From positions 847,707-911,706 of the forward strand of contig QRDG01000140.1 of the NCBI GenBank assembly GCA_012064385.1: a DNA stretch of 64,000 nucleotides, in the 5' to 3' direction. How positions within the stretch are numbered: the stretch's first letter is position 1; each line of letters begins with the position of its first letter. The translations under genes were made by a program, and so were the position numbers. This DNA comes from Puccinellia tenuiflora (Eukaryota; Streptophyta; Magnoliopsida; Poales; Poaceae). The notes beneath the pieces were generated by a model. The model was not told where the DNA came from. It worked only from the letters and a program-made list of their open reading frames with translations, and ran no database searches. This document shows, piece by piece, positions 1 through 9,545 of the stretch.

Positions 1-3000
1 GCAACTGGAAAACCTGAAAGAAGAGAGGCTTAAGTTAGAAATATATCCATAATGAGCATTCAGGAGTTGTAAAGCCCTATTGAAGTGGGCGACTCAGCTT
101 TAGACAGTTTTGATTCAAAAGGAAGCAACTAGATGCCTCCAAATCACAGATCATATACCTAGATATTCAAGCTACTAGATCAAAAACTACAAACAAGGAG
201 AAACATTTCTGCCTGCGGAGATAAAAAACATAAACCTAATATTTCGGAAGGAATGGTACCTGTGGCGTGTTGTCGATTATTGCAACCTTTGCCAAGTGGA
301 CTCCTAGAATTGTCAGGTCTTTTGTGTAGCTACCATCCGAGAATATACACGACTCACGATAAATTCGTTGTGAGATCAATTTCCCATCAGGGTCAAGTCT
401 ATCTATTATCTGCTCGGCGTAGATTCTTTGACTAGCTGTGAAAATGACAAGCTCAAACATCTGAGCTACTTTCTCAAGGAACATCTTCAGGTGGGGCCTT
501 TGTCTTACATGGACTGTATGGTCTTTCATATTGAAGAAAACTTGAATGCTGAAATTAGCTTTGTCACAGTGATCCAATGTTGAATGGACAAGAGTCTCTG
601 AATGAGAAAAATGATTAGACTATCTTAGACAAAGATATCAATCATAGTAAGAATGCTCACATCACAACTGAATTTTACTTTTCCTTAAAAAACTGAATTT
701 TACAATCCTGAAGATAATGCTCCTAATACATTTTTTTTTGCCCGCTTCAAGGTGTTATTTAATACTTGGTCATGAACTTTCTTGCCATTTCCAACTGATG
801 TAGTCTGAAGATCTATAAACTTTACTCTCTAAAATATCTACAAACTACTTGTAAATCACTGAGCAGACAGGATGGCAGTATAATATACTCCCTCCGTCCA
901 AAAATAAGTGTCTCAAGTTTGGCAAAAAGTGGATGTATCTATACATGAAACATGTCTAGATACCTCCACTTTTGAGCAAACTTGAGACACTTATTTTTGG
1001 ACGGAGGGAGTACTTAAGTTACAATTACTGGAAGAAAGAAACAACTTCAGAAGTTTAACTGAATGACGCAAAGCCATTGCCTGCTTACCATCCAAATCAA
1101 GCACAAGAGATATCTATAAACTTTGCTTTCTAAAATACCTATAAACTACCTGTAAATCACTAAGCAGGCAGGGTAGCAGTATAATATTCTTAAGTTACAA
1201 TTACTGGAAGAAAGAAACAACTTCAGAAGTTAAATTGAATGACCCAAAGCCATTGCCTGCTTACCATCCAAATCAAGCACAAGAGTGACATGCTTTGTTC
1301 TCACTGGTGATTTGCGTAGACGGTAGGGTGAGTCAACATCCATTAAATCAGGCAGACCTCTAGGGTGTAGCTTTTCATCAACATATTCAGTTCCTATCAG
1401 ACCATGAGAGGCAGAAGTACTTTCCGTTTCCGAATCCAATGGTTTCATTTGAAGATACATGGCTGTGTCATCAGGGTCTATTGTACCGTGATCGGCTGGA
1501 GCCTTATTGGTTGTGTTATTTGGTTCCTCTGTCTCATTGAGAGATAGGAGTGCCACAGGCCGCTCTACCAAGTCAACAATATTCATACAATCATGAGAGG
1601 TAGTACTGACATCATTTGTAAAACCCATTATGCTATCAAATTGTAAATCAGAAAAGCTTTCTGAGAAGTAAAAGTCCAGAACATCCCAAACTTGCAGTTC
1701 GGTTGTATTATTGTAGCTTTCATCATTGCCACTAAGAATCAGCTGAAGGAACTCGGTGCTTTCATCCATTCCTACAATGACAGAAAAGGGGAAAAAAGAA
1801 TCAGCACATTCAGCTATCAAATATTAGATAGAAAGATAAGAACTAGATAGCATGATAAAGACAAGCAGCTAAATGTATATATATTGGAGCAACATATAGT
1901 CCTACTATACAATACTGGAAATTCCGGGATATATGAAACCTAAAAAGAAAATATTGCAGTAAGTCAGCTACTTACAAGTTTGGAAGAGTTGAAACTCAAG
2001 CCATATTACCTGTAGCATTGTAGTTCACATCCTTTAACTGAATACCACTGTAGATTGGATTAGGCGTTAGGATGGTTTCAAGGCCGGATGATGACGGAAC
2101 GGATATTGGAACCTACAGATATTAAATAGTAGTTTAAATATTCCATACTCCAGAATTCATAACTTGACAGAAATAGCAGTGCTTCTAGGCAGAGGAAATG
2201 GTTAATCCTATGTTAGATTTACACGAAATAGTTGAAAATCATTATCTGAGTCAATTTATGCTGAGATAGCGCCTCATGTCTAAGCAGAGTGCTCGGACCA
2301 TGAGAGCACAAAGCTACATCATGGTAGTAATCACTAATCAGGGAGTTGACACTTAAACAACTTTCAGATTTAAAGTATATCATGAATTAGTCTCATTCTA
2401 CTAACTATTGAAATAATTCACGTTGCAGGAAACAATCACAGTTAAGGAGTACAGCTTTGACATTTCCAGTCCAATCACAGAACAATTGTGGTTTCATAAC
2501 TGCAGACAATTTTCAGGTTTATAGTTTTCAAATTTATAATTACAAACATATCACTGGCTTCAAATTCTTTAACACCACATTCTTGATTTCCAAATGTACA
2601 TGAGCATAATAAATGATAATCTTTTTAACAGCTCAACTGCATTTAGTATTTATTTAGGATAAGTGTGTCTACTGATGACTACTCCCTCCATTCCAATGAA
2701 TAAGGCTTATATTTTTTTTGGAAAAGTCAAGCTAAGCAAACTTTGACCAAAGTTTTAGAAAAAACCATCAACAATTATAATATTATATGGATATCATGTG
2801 AAAATATATTTCATGATATGTCTAACTATGTTTGTTTTGTATTGTACATATTCACAATTTATTAAAAAATTTGATCAAACTTCACATAGTTTGACTTTTC
2901 TGAAATAATATAAGCCTTATTCATTGGAACGGAGGTAGTATTAAGCAAGGAATTGCTTATTATCATGAAGATTTAAAACAACAACGAAGATTCACTGGAT

Positions 3001-4224
3001 GCCAACATAAAGCTAACACATATAAATTTCAAATATTATTCTCCACTGTAGGAAGCTAAGACACACTTTTCAGTTAGCTGATAATCCTTACAACTGGCCC
3101 TGAGTCCTACTCCTAACAAATGGCACTGGGTCCCTTTATTAGCCAAAGGCATTTGCTTCTCGGAACTAGAGGAAATCAACCAAATTATTAGAAGTTATGG
3201 TGTGACATGTTTTATGAGAGCCCAGAAGCAGAAGTATGCATTTTTTTAATCAGGAACCGAATTTTATTCAACAAAAATAGAAGGTTAATCACCATAGATC
3301 TAGAACCGCATGACAAGAATGACAGTGGCAGTAAATCGGTGGCTGCTGTGTTGGATTCACCCTGCACCAAGCTGACTTCAGCGATTCCAATGTCGCTCCC
3401 TGATACTTCAGCAGTAGAGCAGACTGCAAACGAACAATTAATCAAATTGCAATGCATACATTCACTACTTTGAGAGAAACATGCAATTGCTTGTTTTGAG
3501 AGAAACAAAGATGCATGCAGGTTATTTGAGATGTTTAAACTGATTTTCAGTGACCCGCAAGTTAACACATTTATCATTTCAAAGAACTGTAGTGTAAAAG
3601 TAGTTAGCATTGGGCAATGACACATCAATAATGTTCTCTTTCCTGTGAAAAAAGGTCTAAATCACGTGAAACCGGTACCCATACTAGAATCTGAACTCCA
3701 GATTCCTTAATTTCTAGTGAAAATAATTTTAAAATCAGTTCTATCGTAATCACTGAGCAGTTGGTTTACTGGGCAACTTGTCACATGTATACACGGTTGT
3801 TGCTTTTAGCCTTTGTGCAATGTATCTCAGAGTCTTCATATTATGAAGAATTGTTATGTCAAATCCACCATGCTACCAGTTTTCATACATAACTAGAACC
3901 GATGACTCAATTCACAGAAGTGCAAGTGCTCAAATAGTTTGCCTTGTGCAGGTGTATTCCAAGCAGAAAAACTAACTATTAGAGAACGAGTCTAACTAAG
4001 TAAATCAGAAAGGAAAGCATGCAGACTTTAGACTTTACCATTTTGATGAGCTATTAGCGTGGACCCGGCCGCTGTTTGGTCGAATGCAGTGTCTTGAAAT
4101 TGTGAGCCCTCCAGTGTATCAGTGGTCTTGTAGAATGTATGAAACTCCTGCGTCCCTATACAGTCGTTGCTTAACATTTTATTCATCCTTAATGCAGTGA
4201 TATGCAAAAAGCATGTTGAAAGTA
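1..4224 (-). CDS. CTD small phosphatase-like (FCP1/NIF HAD-type) gene, 3' end outside window
   Basis: Exons read on the minus strand: 4224-4039, 3423-3293, 2112-2010, 1771-1265, 597-260, and from 13 leftward out of the window. All junctions are GT..AG and their reading phases agree with one another. Joining 1771-1265 to 597-260 creates the HAD catalytic motif DLDETL (nucleophile and acid/base Asp). It is followed by RQRPHLKMFLEK, FTASQ and IIDNTPQ, the core of small C-terminal-domain phosphatases; the first codons of the last exon read VFQL, as this family expects. Known family members dephosphorylate serine/threonine, classically on the RNA polymerase II tail; the substrate here is unknown. 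The upstream half is acidic and low in recognisable domains. The start is uncertain: the first in-frame ATG in the first coding exon found is at 4186, but a further exon upstream cannot be excluded. The introns hold two MITEs and a tandem duplication. Confidence 0.85.
888..1010. mobile_element. Stowaway MITE
   Basis: A 123-bp element with long perfect-looking inverted ends (CTCCCTCCGTCC... / ...GGACGGAGGGAG) flanked by TA at 886-887 and 1011-1012. This is the diagnostic structure of Tc1/mariner-derived Stowaway MITEs. It sits in an intron of the phosphatase gene, in copy A of the tandem duplication only. It has no coding capacity. Confidence 0.95.
1085..1109 (-). other. Duplicated exon end with decoy splice donor
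   Basis: On the minus strand this repeats the last bases of the real exon, including codons for LVLDLD and the GTAAGC donor at 1264-1263. It lies inside the intron and has no acceptor of its own that I can identify. It is a candidate cryptic donor or pseudo-exon. Confidence 0.6.
2682..2938. mobile_element. Stowaway MITE, longer subfamily
   Basis: A 257-bp AT-rich element with inverted ends beginning CTCCCTCCATTCC and ending GGAACGGAGGTAG, bounded by TA at 2680-2681 and 2939-2940. The long inverted arms (ATAAGCCTTAT, AAAGTCAAG...) extend well inside. It lies in the intron between exons 3423-3293 and 2112-2010. Confidence 0.92.
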
Positions 4225-4952
4225 CTGCAGATCCAGTAGGTAGGAAAAGTCCAACTGTTGAAACATTTGATATCACTGAATACATTAGTGGATAAAAGTG
4301 AAGCCAGTAAATATCTAAAGGCTAATGTAGTGGAAAGAATAATACGTACTTCAGTAGTAGTTCTCAACAAACTAAGAGCAACCGATTATTATTTTTAGAA
4401 AAAAATAATATAAAAACTTTTATCAACAAAACTGTGAGAACATTTACATTTTTGGCTGAATATAGCAAAATTGCTGCTCGTATAGCAAGTGGATTCACCA
4501 ACCAAACAGCCTCTGATAAATCTAAGCCCACCTGACCTAGCAAACAAACACTACTTAAGGTTGTAAATATTTCTGTTTAACTCTGTCCTCAGTACAAATC
4601 TTCCGGCCGTGATCCATCTTAGTTGACCCGGTCAAATTCGCCCATCCCCTCCTTAAATAATCGAGCTTACGATTCCAACGACCGTCACCACATAGTTGTG
4701 TTCGGCCGAAAGCTTGACCGGGCTAGAATTCACAAATCACACCATACACCCAACAGCAAGCTGAATCAAAGTAATACTAGTACCTAAACACCCTCAAGTT
4801 GCACCGAATTAGGCAGGCAAACGGTTCGTTCCCCGCGAATTAAACAAAACCCGCACAAATCACACACACAAAAGAGAGTCAGAACACGAACGGATGCTAT
4901 TCCAACGACGAGCGAGAAATTAAGCTTAGGAAATCCCCACCAGTCCACCACC

Positions 4953-4957
<5 letters not shown>

Positions 4958-5006
<49 letters not shown>
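4958..5006. repeat. (AG)n microsatellite at a splice donor
   Basis: About 24 uninterrupted AG units ending a few bases before the putative GTACGT donor (minus-strand sense) of the leader exon. In transcript sense it is a (CU)n tract at the very start of the first intron. Confidence 0.95.
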
Positions 5007-5009
<3 letters not shown>

Positions 5010-5013
5010 GTAC

Positions 5014-5186
5014 CGAATCACCAAGCTCCCGCCCTTCTTCAGTACAGCCTCCTCCCCCTTGCAGCTCGCACACCCACGGAGGAGGAGGGAAGCAAGCTAG
5101 CAAGCGCGCAAGAAGGAAGAGAGAGAGAGAGAGAGAGAGCAGAACAGGTAGGGGACAGCTCGATCGCTCGCTAATCCCGCACCACA
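5014..5186 (-). other. Probable 5' UTR exon of the phosphatase gene
   Basis: Read on the minus strand, this GC-rich and CT-rich stretch ends in GATTCG followed by a GTACGT donor at 5013-5012. The next supported exon is 4224-4039. Its phase does not fit an ATG beginning inside this exon, so it is best read as untranslated leader. The upper limit (the transcription start) is a guess. A (CT)n tract lies inside it, and a second one begins only a few bases past the donor. Confidence 0.45.
5118..5139. repeat. (AG)11 microsatellite in the putative leader
   Basis: Eleven AG units inside the putative 5' UTR exon, read as CU in the transcript. CT-rich leaders are common near plant transcription starts. 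Confidence 0.9.
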
Positions 5187-6017
5187 TAACCTACACGACC
5201 GATCCGCGTTCGGCCGGCCGAAATACCGGTCTCTTCCACCACTCTCACTGCCGCATGGGGCCACATTACGCAGGCCCACTGAACAGCGACTTAGAGAAGA
5301 TGGTTTCCGGTCAGCATCGCATTTCCTGGGTGAGTTGCGGCTCCCCTTCCTCTCAACGATCATTCCTCTGTTAGTAGTACGCTCTCGAGCGTACTCCTAT
5401 CCGTAAATACCGACTGACAGGTGAGCCCCGTTGACGGCTGGTCCCAGGTGTCATGTGGAAAGTGGTGGTGGGTGCGCGGTTCCTGGGCCATCAGGTACAC
5501 GTGGACGGCAGGGATCGGTAGCTCGTCATGCCGAGCGGAGTCCACCCGTTTAATTTATAACGATTATTAGTCCCGCTTTGTCCTTTTTTTTTATAGGGGC
5601 CGTCTCGCTTTCTCTAACCGGCCTGCATATCGTACCCGCCGCTTCTTTCTGTCACTGACAGTTACGGGTAAATGTAGGCGGGGCCGGCTTGTCAGCGAGG
5701 CTGCTTTGGTGAAGGTGTGTATGCTGGGTCTTGGAGATTACAGAGTTGGTGGGGTTCGCGTGGACGGCGGGTGATCCTTCCTGGCTGCGCCCACTGCTCA
5801 ACGGACGCGTGGCCCGGGGAAGGTGTCTGCGCAGACGAAGGGAGCGGCGCACGTGAGGCGAAGCAAAGACCGCCGGAGACCCGGCGTCCCGGCGTTATCA
5901 CATCGGAAGATTATCTTATGTGATTATTCGTACACCTTTTCTCTCGCACGCAAAATATTGAGTCCAGCAAGCTAAGTAAGTGCCCGCGGCATTGCTGCGG
6001 GAAAACCACGTCTTCAC
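5187..6017. other. Upstream region of the phosphatase gene, no gene seen
   Basis: GC-rich sequence with no conserved coding signal in either strand. Open frames here overlap on both strands and look like chance. It presumably holds the phosphatase promoter, but I see no convincing TATA box at a defensible spacing. Confidence 0.4.
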
Positions 6018-6130
6018 TATGGACGTGTTTCTATAACGTTAAAACTACATATGTATTTAGATGTTTTTCACGTCCACATACATCCGTATTTACACAAATT
6101 TATATCATCTAAATTTGAACGGAGGAAGTA
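6018..6130. mobile_element. Degraded Stowaway MITE remnant
   Basis: Segments such as CACTATGGAC, ACATACATCCGTATTT and the end GAACGGAGGAAGTA match the body and right end of a common grass Stowaway type. The left terminal repeat is missing or too diverged to place. Confidence 0.55.
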
Positions 6131-6131
6131 C

Positions 6132-6797
6132 AAATCACCATTAGATGTTAGCATCTACTAAAAATATGTACAAAGAGGTTCAGGTAAATAAATTACAATG
6201 TGTCCAACAACTGGGACATGCCCGCCTTGAGACTGGGTTTAGCTCTAAGCATAACAAGCTCAAAAGCCTCCATAAAAAAGAGGACGCATCTACTAAAAAC
6301 AATGTGCTGTTCTTGTGGTTCCATATACTCCAGCAGCCAAGGATGAGAGTCTCCTTGAAGCATGGAAATTTGTATCTCTGCCTTGCTTCAACAAGCATCT
6401 CAAACAGGTCAAGATCCAAGTTCCATTCCATATTCAACTTCCACCAGAAGTTTTGGCTAAAATTACAGCCAAAGAAAAGATGCCAGAAATCCTCAATAGT
6501 TCCATCCTCACAAAGAACACAGTCATGTGACTCAACATGAAAAAATTTCCTGGACAGCAATTCTCTGGTGTTTAACCTGTCTTGCAGCAAGAGCCAAAAG
6601 AAGAATTTGTGCTTAGACATAACACAAGACTTCCAGATCCATCTCAATGGAGCAGGAGCCACTGCTTGTGAAGACAAGGCTGTGTATACTCTCTTACTTG
6701 AGTATGTCTTATTAGAATTGGCAAGTACCCAATTATCATTCTCTAAATTTCCCTCTCTGTTCTGTAGGATAGACAGGTGATCAGCCTGATTGGCAGC
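6132..6797 (-). pseudogene. LINE reverse transcriptase C-terminal (zf-RVT) relic
   Basis: The minus-strand frame from about 6677 down to 6180 encodes the zinc-binding domain that follows reverse transcriptase in plant L1-type LINEs. It shows WIWKS...KHKFFFWLLLQDRLNTRE, then paired cysteines (CVLC), DFWHLFFGC and SIWNHKNS. The endonuclease and catalytic RT parts are absent. The frame continues rightward toward 6797, where the large LTR element interrupts it. No poly-A tail is visible at its left end. Confidence 0.8.
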
Positions 6798-7057
6798 AAG
6801 AGTGAAAGAATGAGATGTCGCCTAGAGGGGGGGGGGGGGTGTGTGAATAGGCGCTTTAAAACTTTTACGCTTAGGGCTTGAATAAATGCGGAATAAAACT
6901 AGCGTTTAATTTATTAAGCACAAAACCTAATATACTAGGTTCACCTATGTGCACCAACAACTTATGCTAGGCAAGTTAACAACAAAGATAGCAAGATATA
7001 GTAATTCAAGCTCGATGGCTATCACAAGGTAAATGCATAAGTAAAGGAGTTTAGTTA

Positions 7058-7912
7058 TCCCATTGTTCAATTCTTGTGAGAAACTGAGGCCTCTCAGCCC
7101 TCCTCCCGACCAACGTGTTGTCAGCCGTTCGATCCAACGCGTGGCACGATCTCAGCCGTTGGTTCTTTGCACATGGACGCTGTTGCACGCGGTCGCTCGC
7201 CTCTGTAAGTAAATGACGGGTGGGGTCGTCCTTCGCTGGTCCCAGGCTGGCAGTCTCTGGGGCGACCCGACACTGCGTATCGCTTCGAATTGGCTCACGC
7301 GGCGCGGGTGGCAGCCCCTGTAATTCGTTCGCCCGCAAGGGACATTTTCGGGATTTCACGTCCATTCAGACCGAGCGCCTGCCGCCGTACGTGCGTGGCG
7401 GAGCGACGGCCGTCGCCGGGTACGGTTGCTACAGCCTCTGCCCTGCTCCGCCCCTGGCCATCCTCCACGGTGGGGGTTCAGCTTATTCCCATTGTTCAAT
7501 TCTTGTGAGAAACTGAGGCCTCTCAGCCCTCCTCCCGACCAACGTGTTGTCAGCCGTTCGATCCAACGCGTGGCACGATCTCAGCCGTTGGTTCTTTGCA
7601 CATGGACGCTGTTGCACGCGGTCGCTCGCCTCTGTAAGTAAATGACGGGTGGGGTCGTCCTTCGCTGGTCCCAGGCTGGCAGTCTCTGGGGCGACCCGAC
7701 ACTGCGTATCGCTTCGAATTGGGTCACGCGGCGCGGTGGCATCCCCTGTAATTCGTTCGCCCGCAACGGACATTCTCGGGAATTCACCTCCAGTCCATAC
7801 CGAGCCGCCTGCCGCCGTACGTGCGTGGCGGAGCGACGCCCGTCGCCGGGTACGGTTGCTACAGCCTCTGCCCTGCTCCGCCCCTGGCCATCCTCCACGG
7901 CGGGTTTAGCTT
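7058..7912 (+). repeat. Tandem duplication of the Helitron 5' end
   Basis: Unit 1 spans 7058-7486 and unit 2 starts at 7487. Both begin TCCCATTGTTCAATTC and stay nearly identical for about 425 bp, diverging only by a few substitutions and small indels. The 5' terminus of the transposon is therefore present twice. The units are GC-rich and carry no convincing coding frame. Confidence 0.92.
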
Positions 7913-9545
7913 ATATCACTCCTCGCGTACTCGCTTTTGACCAACGCACACAGATCTCGATCTATTAGGGTTTCTGCTCGCTGGTCAGACCACAGTCGCC
8001 GCCGCCGCCGTACTCGCCGGACCGTGTCGACTCCGTTTGGCTTCTTCACCACGCGAGCAAGGTACGCTGGCTTCTTACCTGCGTTGCTGCCGCTTCCTTC
8101 TCTCTGCTCTGTTCTGCCCTTACTCATCATTCTTCTTGCTCCGCCGCCGCCGCCGTAGCCGCCGGGGAAGACAACCATGGACCACCTTTTCGTCTCCGTT
8201 GGGCTTCTTCTCCACGCGAGCAAGGTACGCCGGCTTCTTACCTGCGTTGCTGCCGCTTCCTTCTCTCTGCTCTGTTCTGCCGCTTCCTGCTCTCTGTTCT
8301 ATCCTTACTCATGATTCTTCCTCCTCTGTGCTCTGTGCTATGTTCTTACTCATGATTTTGCAGCGAAGAGCCACGCAGCAGGTGGTACCCGTGATGAGGA
8401 CTACTCTCTGGGCCGGAGGTTAAGGTGTGTACCTCAGATCTAGCCTGCAGAGCTGATGTGGTACCAGTCGTATAATCCTTTAACAGTTTTGTCTGCTGCT
8501 TGAAATATGTGTTTTGTTCTGTCCGAGTTCTGCTCATGTCTAGGGGAAGAGTTGTTCCTCTCTTTCTTTTTCATGCGGGACTTTTATTGTTATTTTACCT
8601 GAAACTGAATTTACATATCTGAAATATGCAGCTCACTAGACTTCGCATCACTCAAGCACAAGCCGATATCATTCATCAACGTTGAAAAGCATAATATTGC
8701 AGCAGGATTGTGCGCAGGGGAAAACCCTTTTAGGTGCTATATTTCCAGTCCCAGTGACAATAATCTGGTTTGGTGTCGATCTGGCCTGGAGCTTCTATAT
8801 TATTAGGTACGTTCTTCCTGAGAACCATTCCTATTTCGGATTTGCAGGTTAGGTGTGTGTACGACCTGTCCTGCCGCTATGTCTTTCGGTATCCTTTTGA
8901 TAGATTGATCTGTTCATATAAATGGTGCATTATAGGTCACCAGGTGATGTGATTTTAAAGTGGTAAAATCTTTAGTTCTTTTGCTATATTTATCTGCACA
9001 TGATGTGATTTTAAAGTGGTAAAATCTTTAGTTCTTTTGCTAGATTGATCTGCACATGAAATGCTACATTTATAGGTCACCAGGGTGATGTGATTTTGAT
9101 GTTGTAAATTTTTTTGTTCTTTTATTTAAAATCATAGTGATTTTCTGTCAGCCTATGAGAAGGAACTGTTGTTCATCATTTTAATTTAATTAATTAATGT
9201 TCAACCGGCCATTTATAAGATTACAATGTTGTCTCATGTGCTTATTAAATAAATGGCCAACCATGATAATTTCTTACAGGCACATAACGTTTAGGTTATT
9301 GTCAACTATATATGTCATTCTTTTTACTGCTACTTACTGAAAGTGAGTGCCATTCCTAGGACAATTATTTAATTTTAGTATGAATGATTGTTAGAGCCAC
9401 TAAGAACTTCTAATTTTAGTATGAATGATTGTACTAACTTTAGCCGAGTTTGGAATTTCAGATTGTAGGCTACCTTTCATTGCTGCATTTGCAAGCTATT
9501 AAGGTTTGCCGTGATGAGGACTACTGGCTGGCCCAGAGGGTGAGG
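7913..9545 (+). other. Gene-fragment-like segment carried by the Helitron
   Basis: The segment opens with a TATA-like CTTATATC, then a leader with AGGGTTT and a (CCG)n tract. It continues with exon-like pieces bounded by plausible splice sites: GCGAGCAAG|GTACGC occurs twice (about 8052 and 8218), and TTTTGCAG|CGAAGAG ends in GGTTAAG|GTGTGT near 8424. A related block, GTGATGAGGACTACT, recurs at about 8391 and 9511. I do not recognise the protein. It could be a captured promoter and 5' exons of a host gene, or a non-coding transcript unit. Confidence 0.45.
8945..9065 (+). repeat. Short tandem duplication (about 58 bp)
   Basis: The block GATGTGATTTTAAAGTGGTA... through TCTGCACAT is present twice in succession. 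A third, more diverged echo follows near 9086 (GGTGATGTGATTTTGATG). It lies within the Helitron, in AT-rich intron-like sequence. Confidence 0.8.

Larger units (their letters stand above)
811..1285. repeat. Tandem duplication of intron plus exon end
   Basis: Copy A begins at 811 and runs to about 1110; copy B runs from 1112 to 1285. Once the MITE in copy A is discounted, the two copies are about 175 bp and align base by base with scattered substitutions. The duplicated unit takes in the last bases of the 1771-1265 exon and its splice donor. The sequence at 1085-1109 therefore repeats 1261-1285. Confidence 0.85.

Noticed and set aside
4897..5187. A 96-codon frame rich in Leu-Ser repeats
   Set aside because: It is a translation of the (AG)n microsatellite across a likely splice donor; phase does not fit the next exon.
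7220..7968. Overlapping 70-108-codon frames in the Helitron 5' repeats
   Set aside because: They occur in several phases on both strands of a GC-rich tandem repeat and have no recognised motif.
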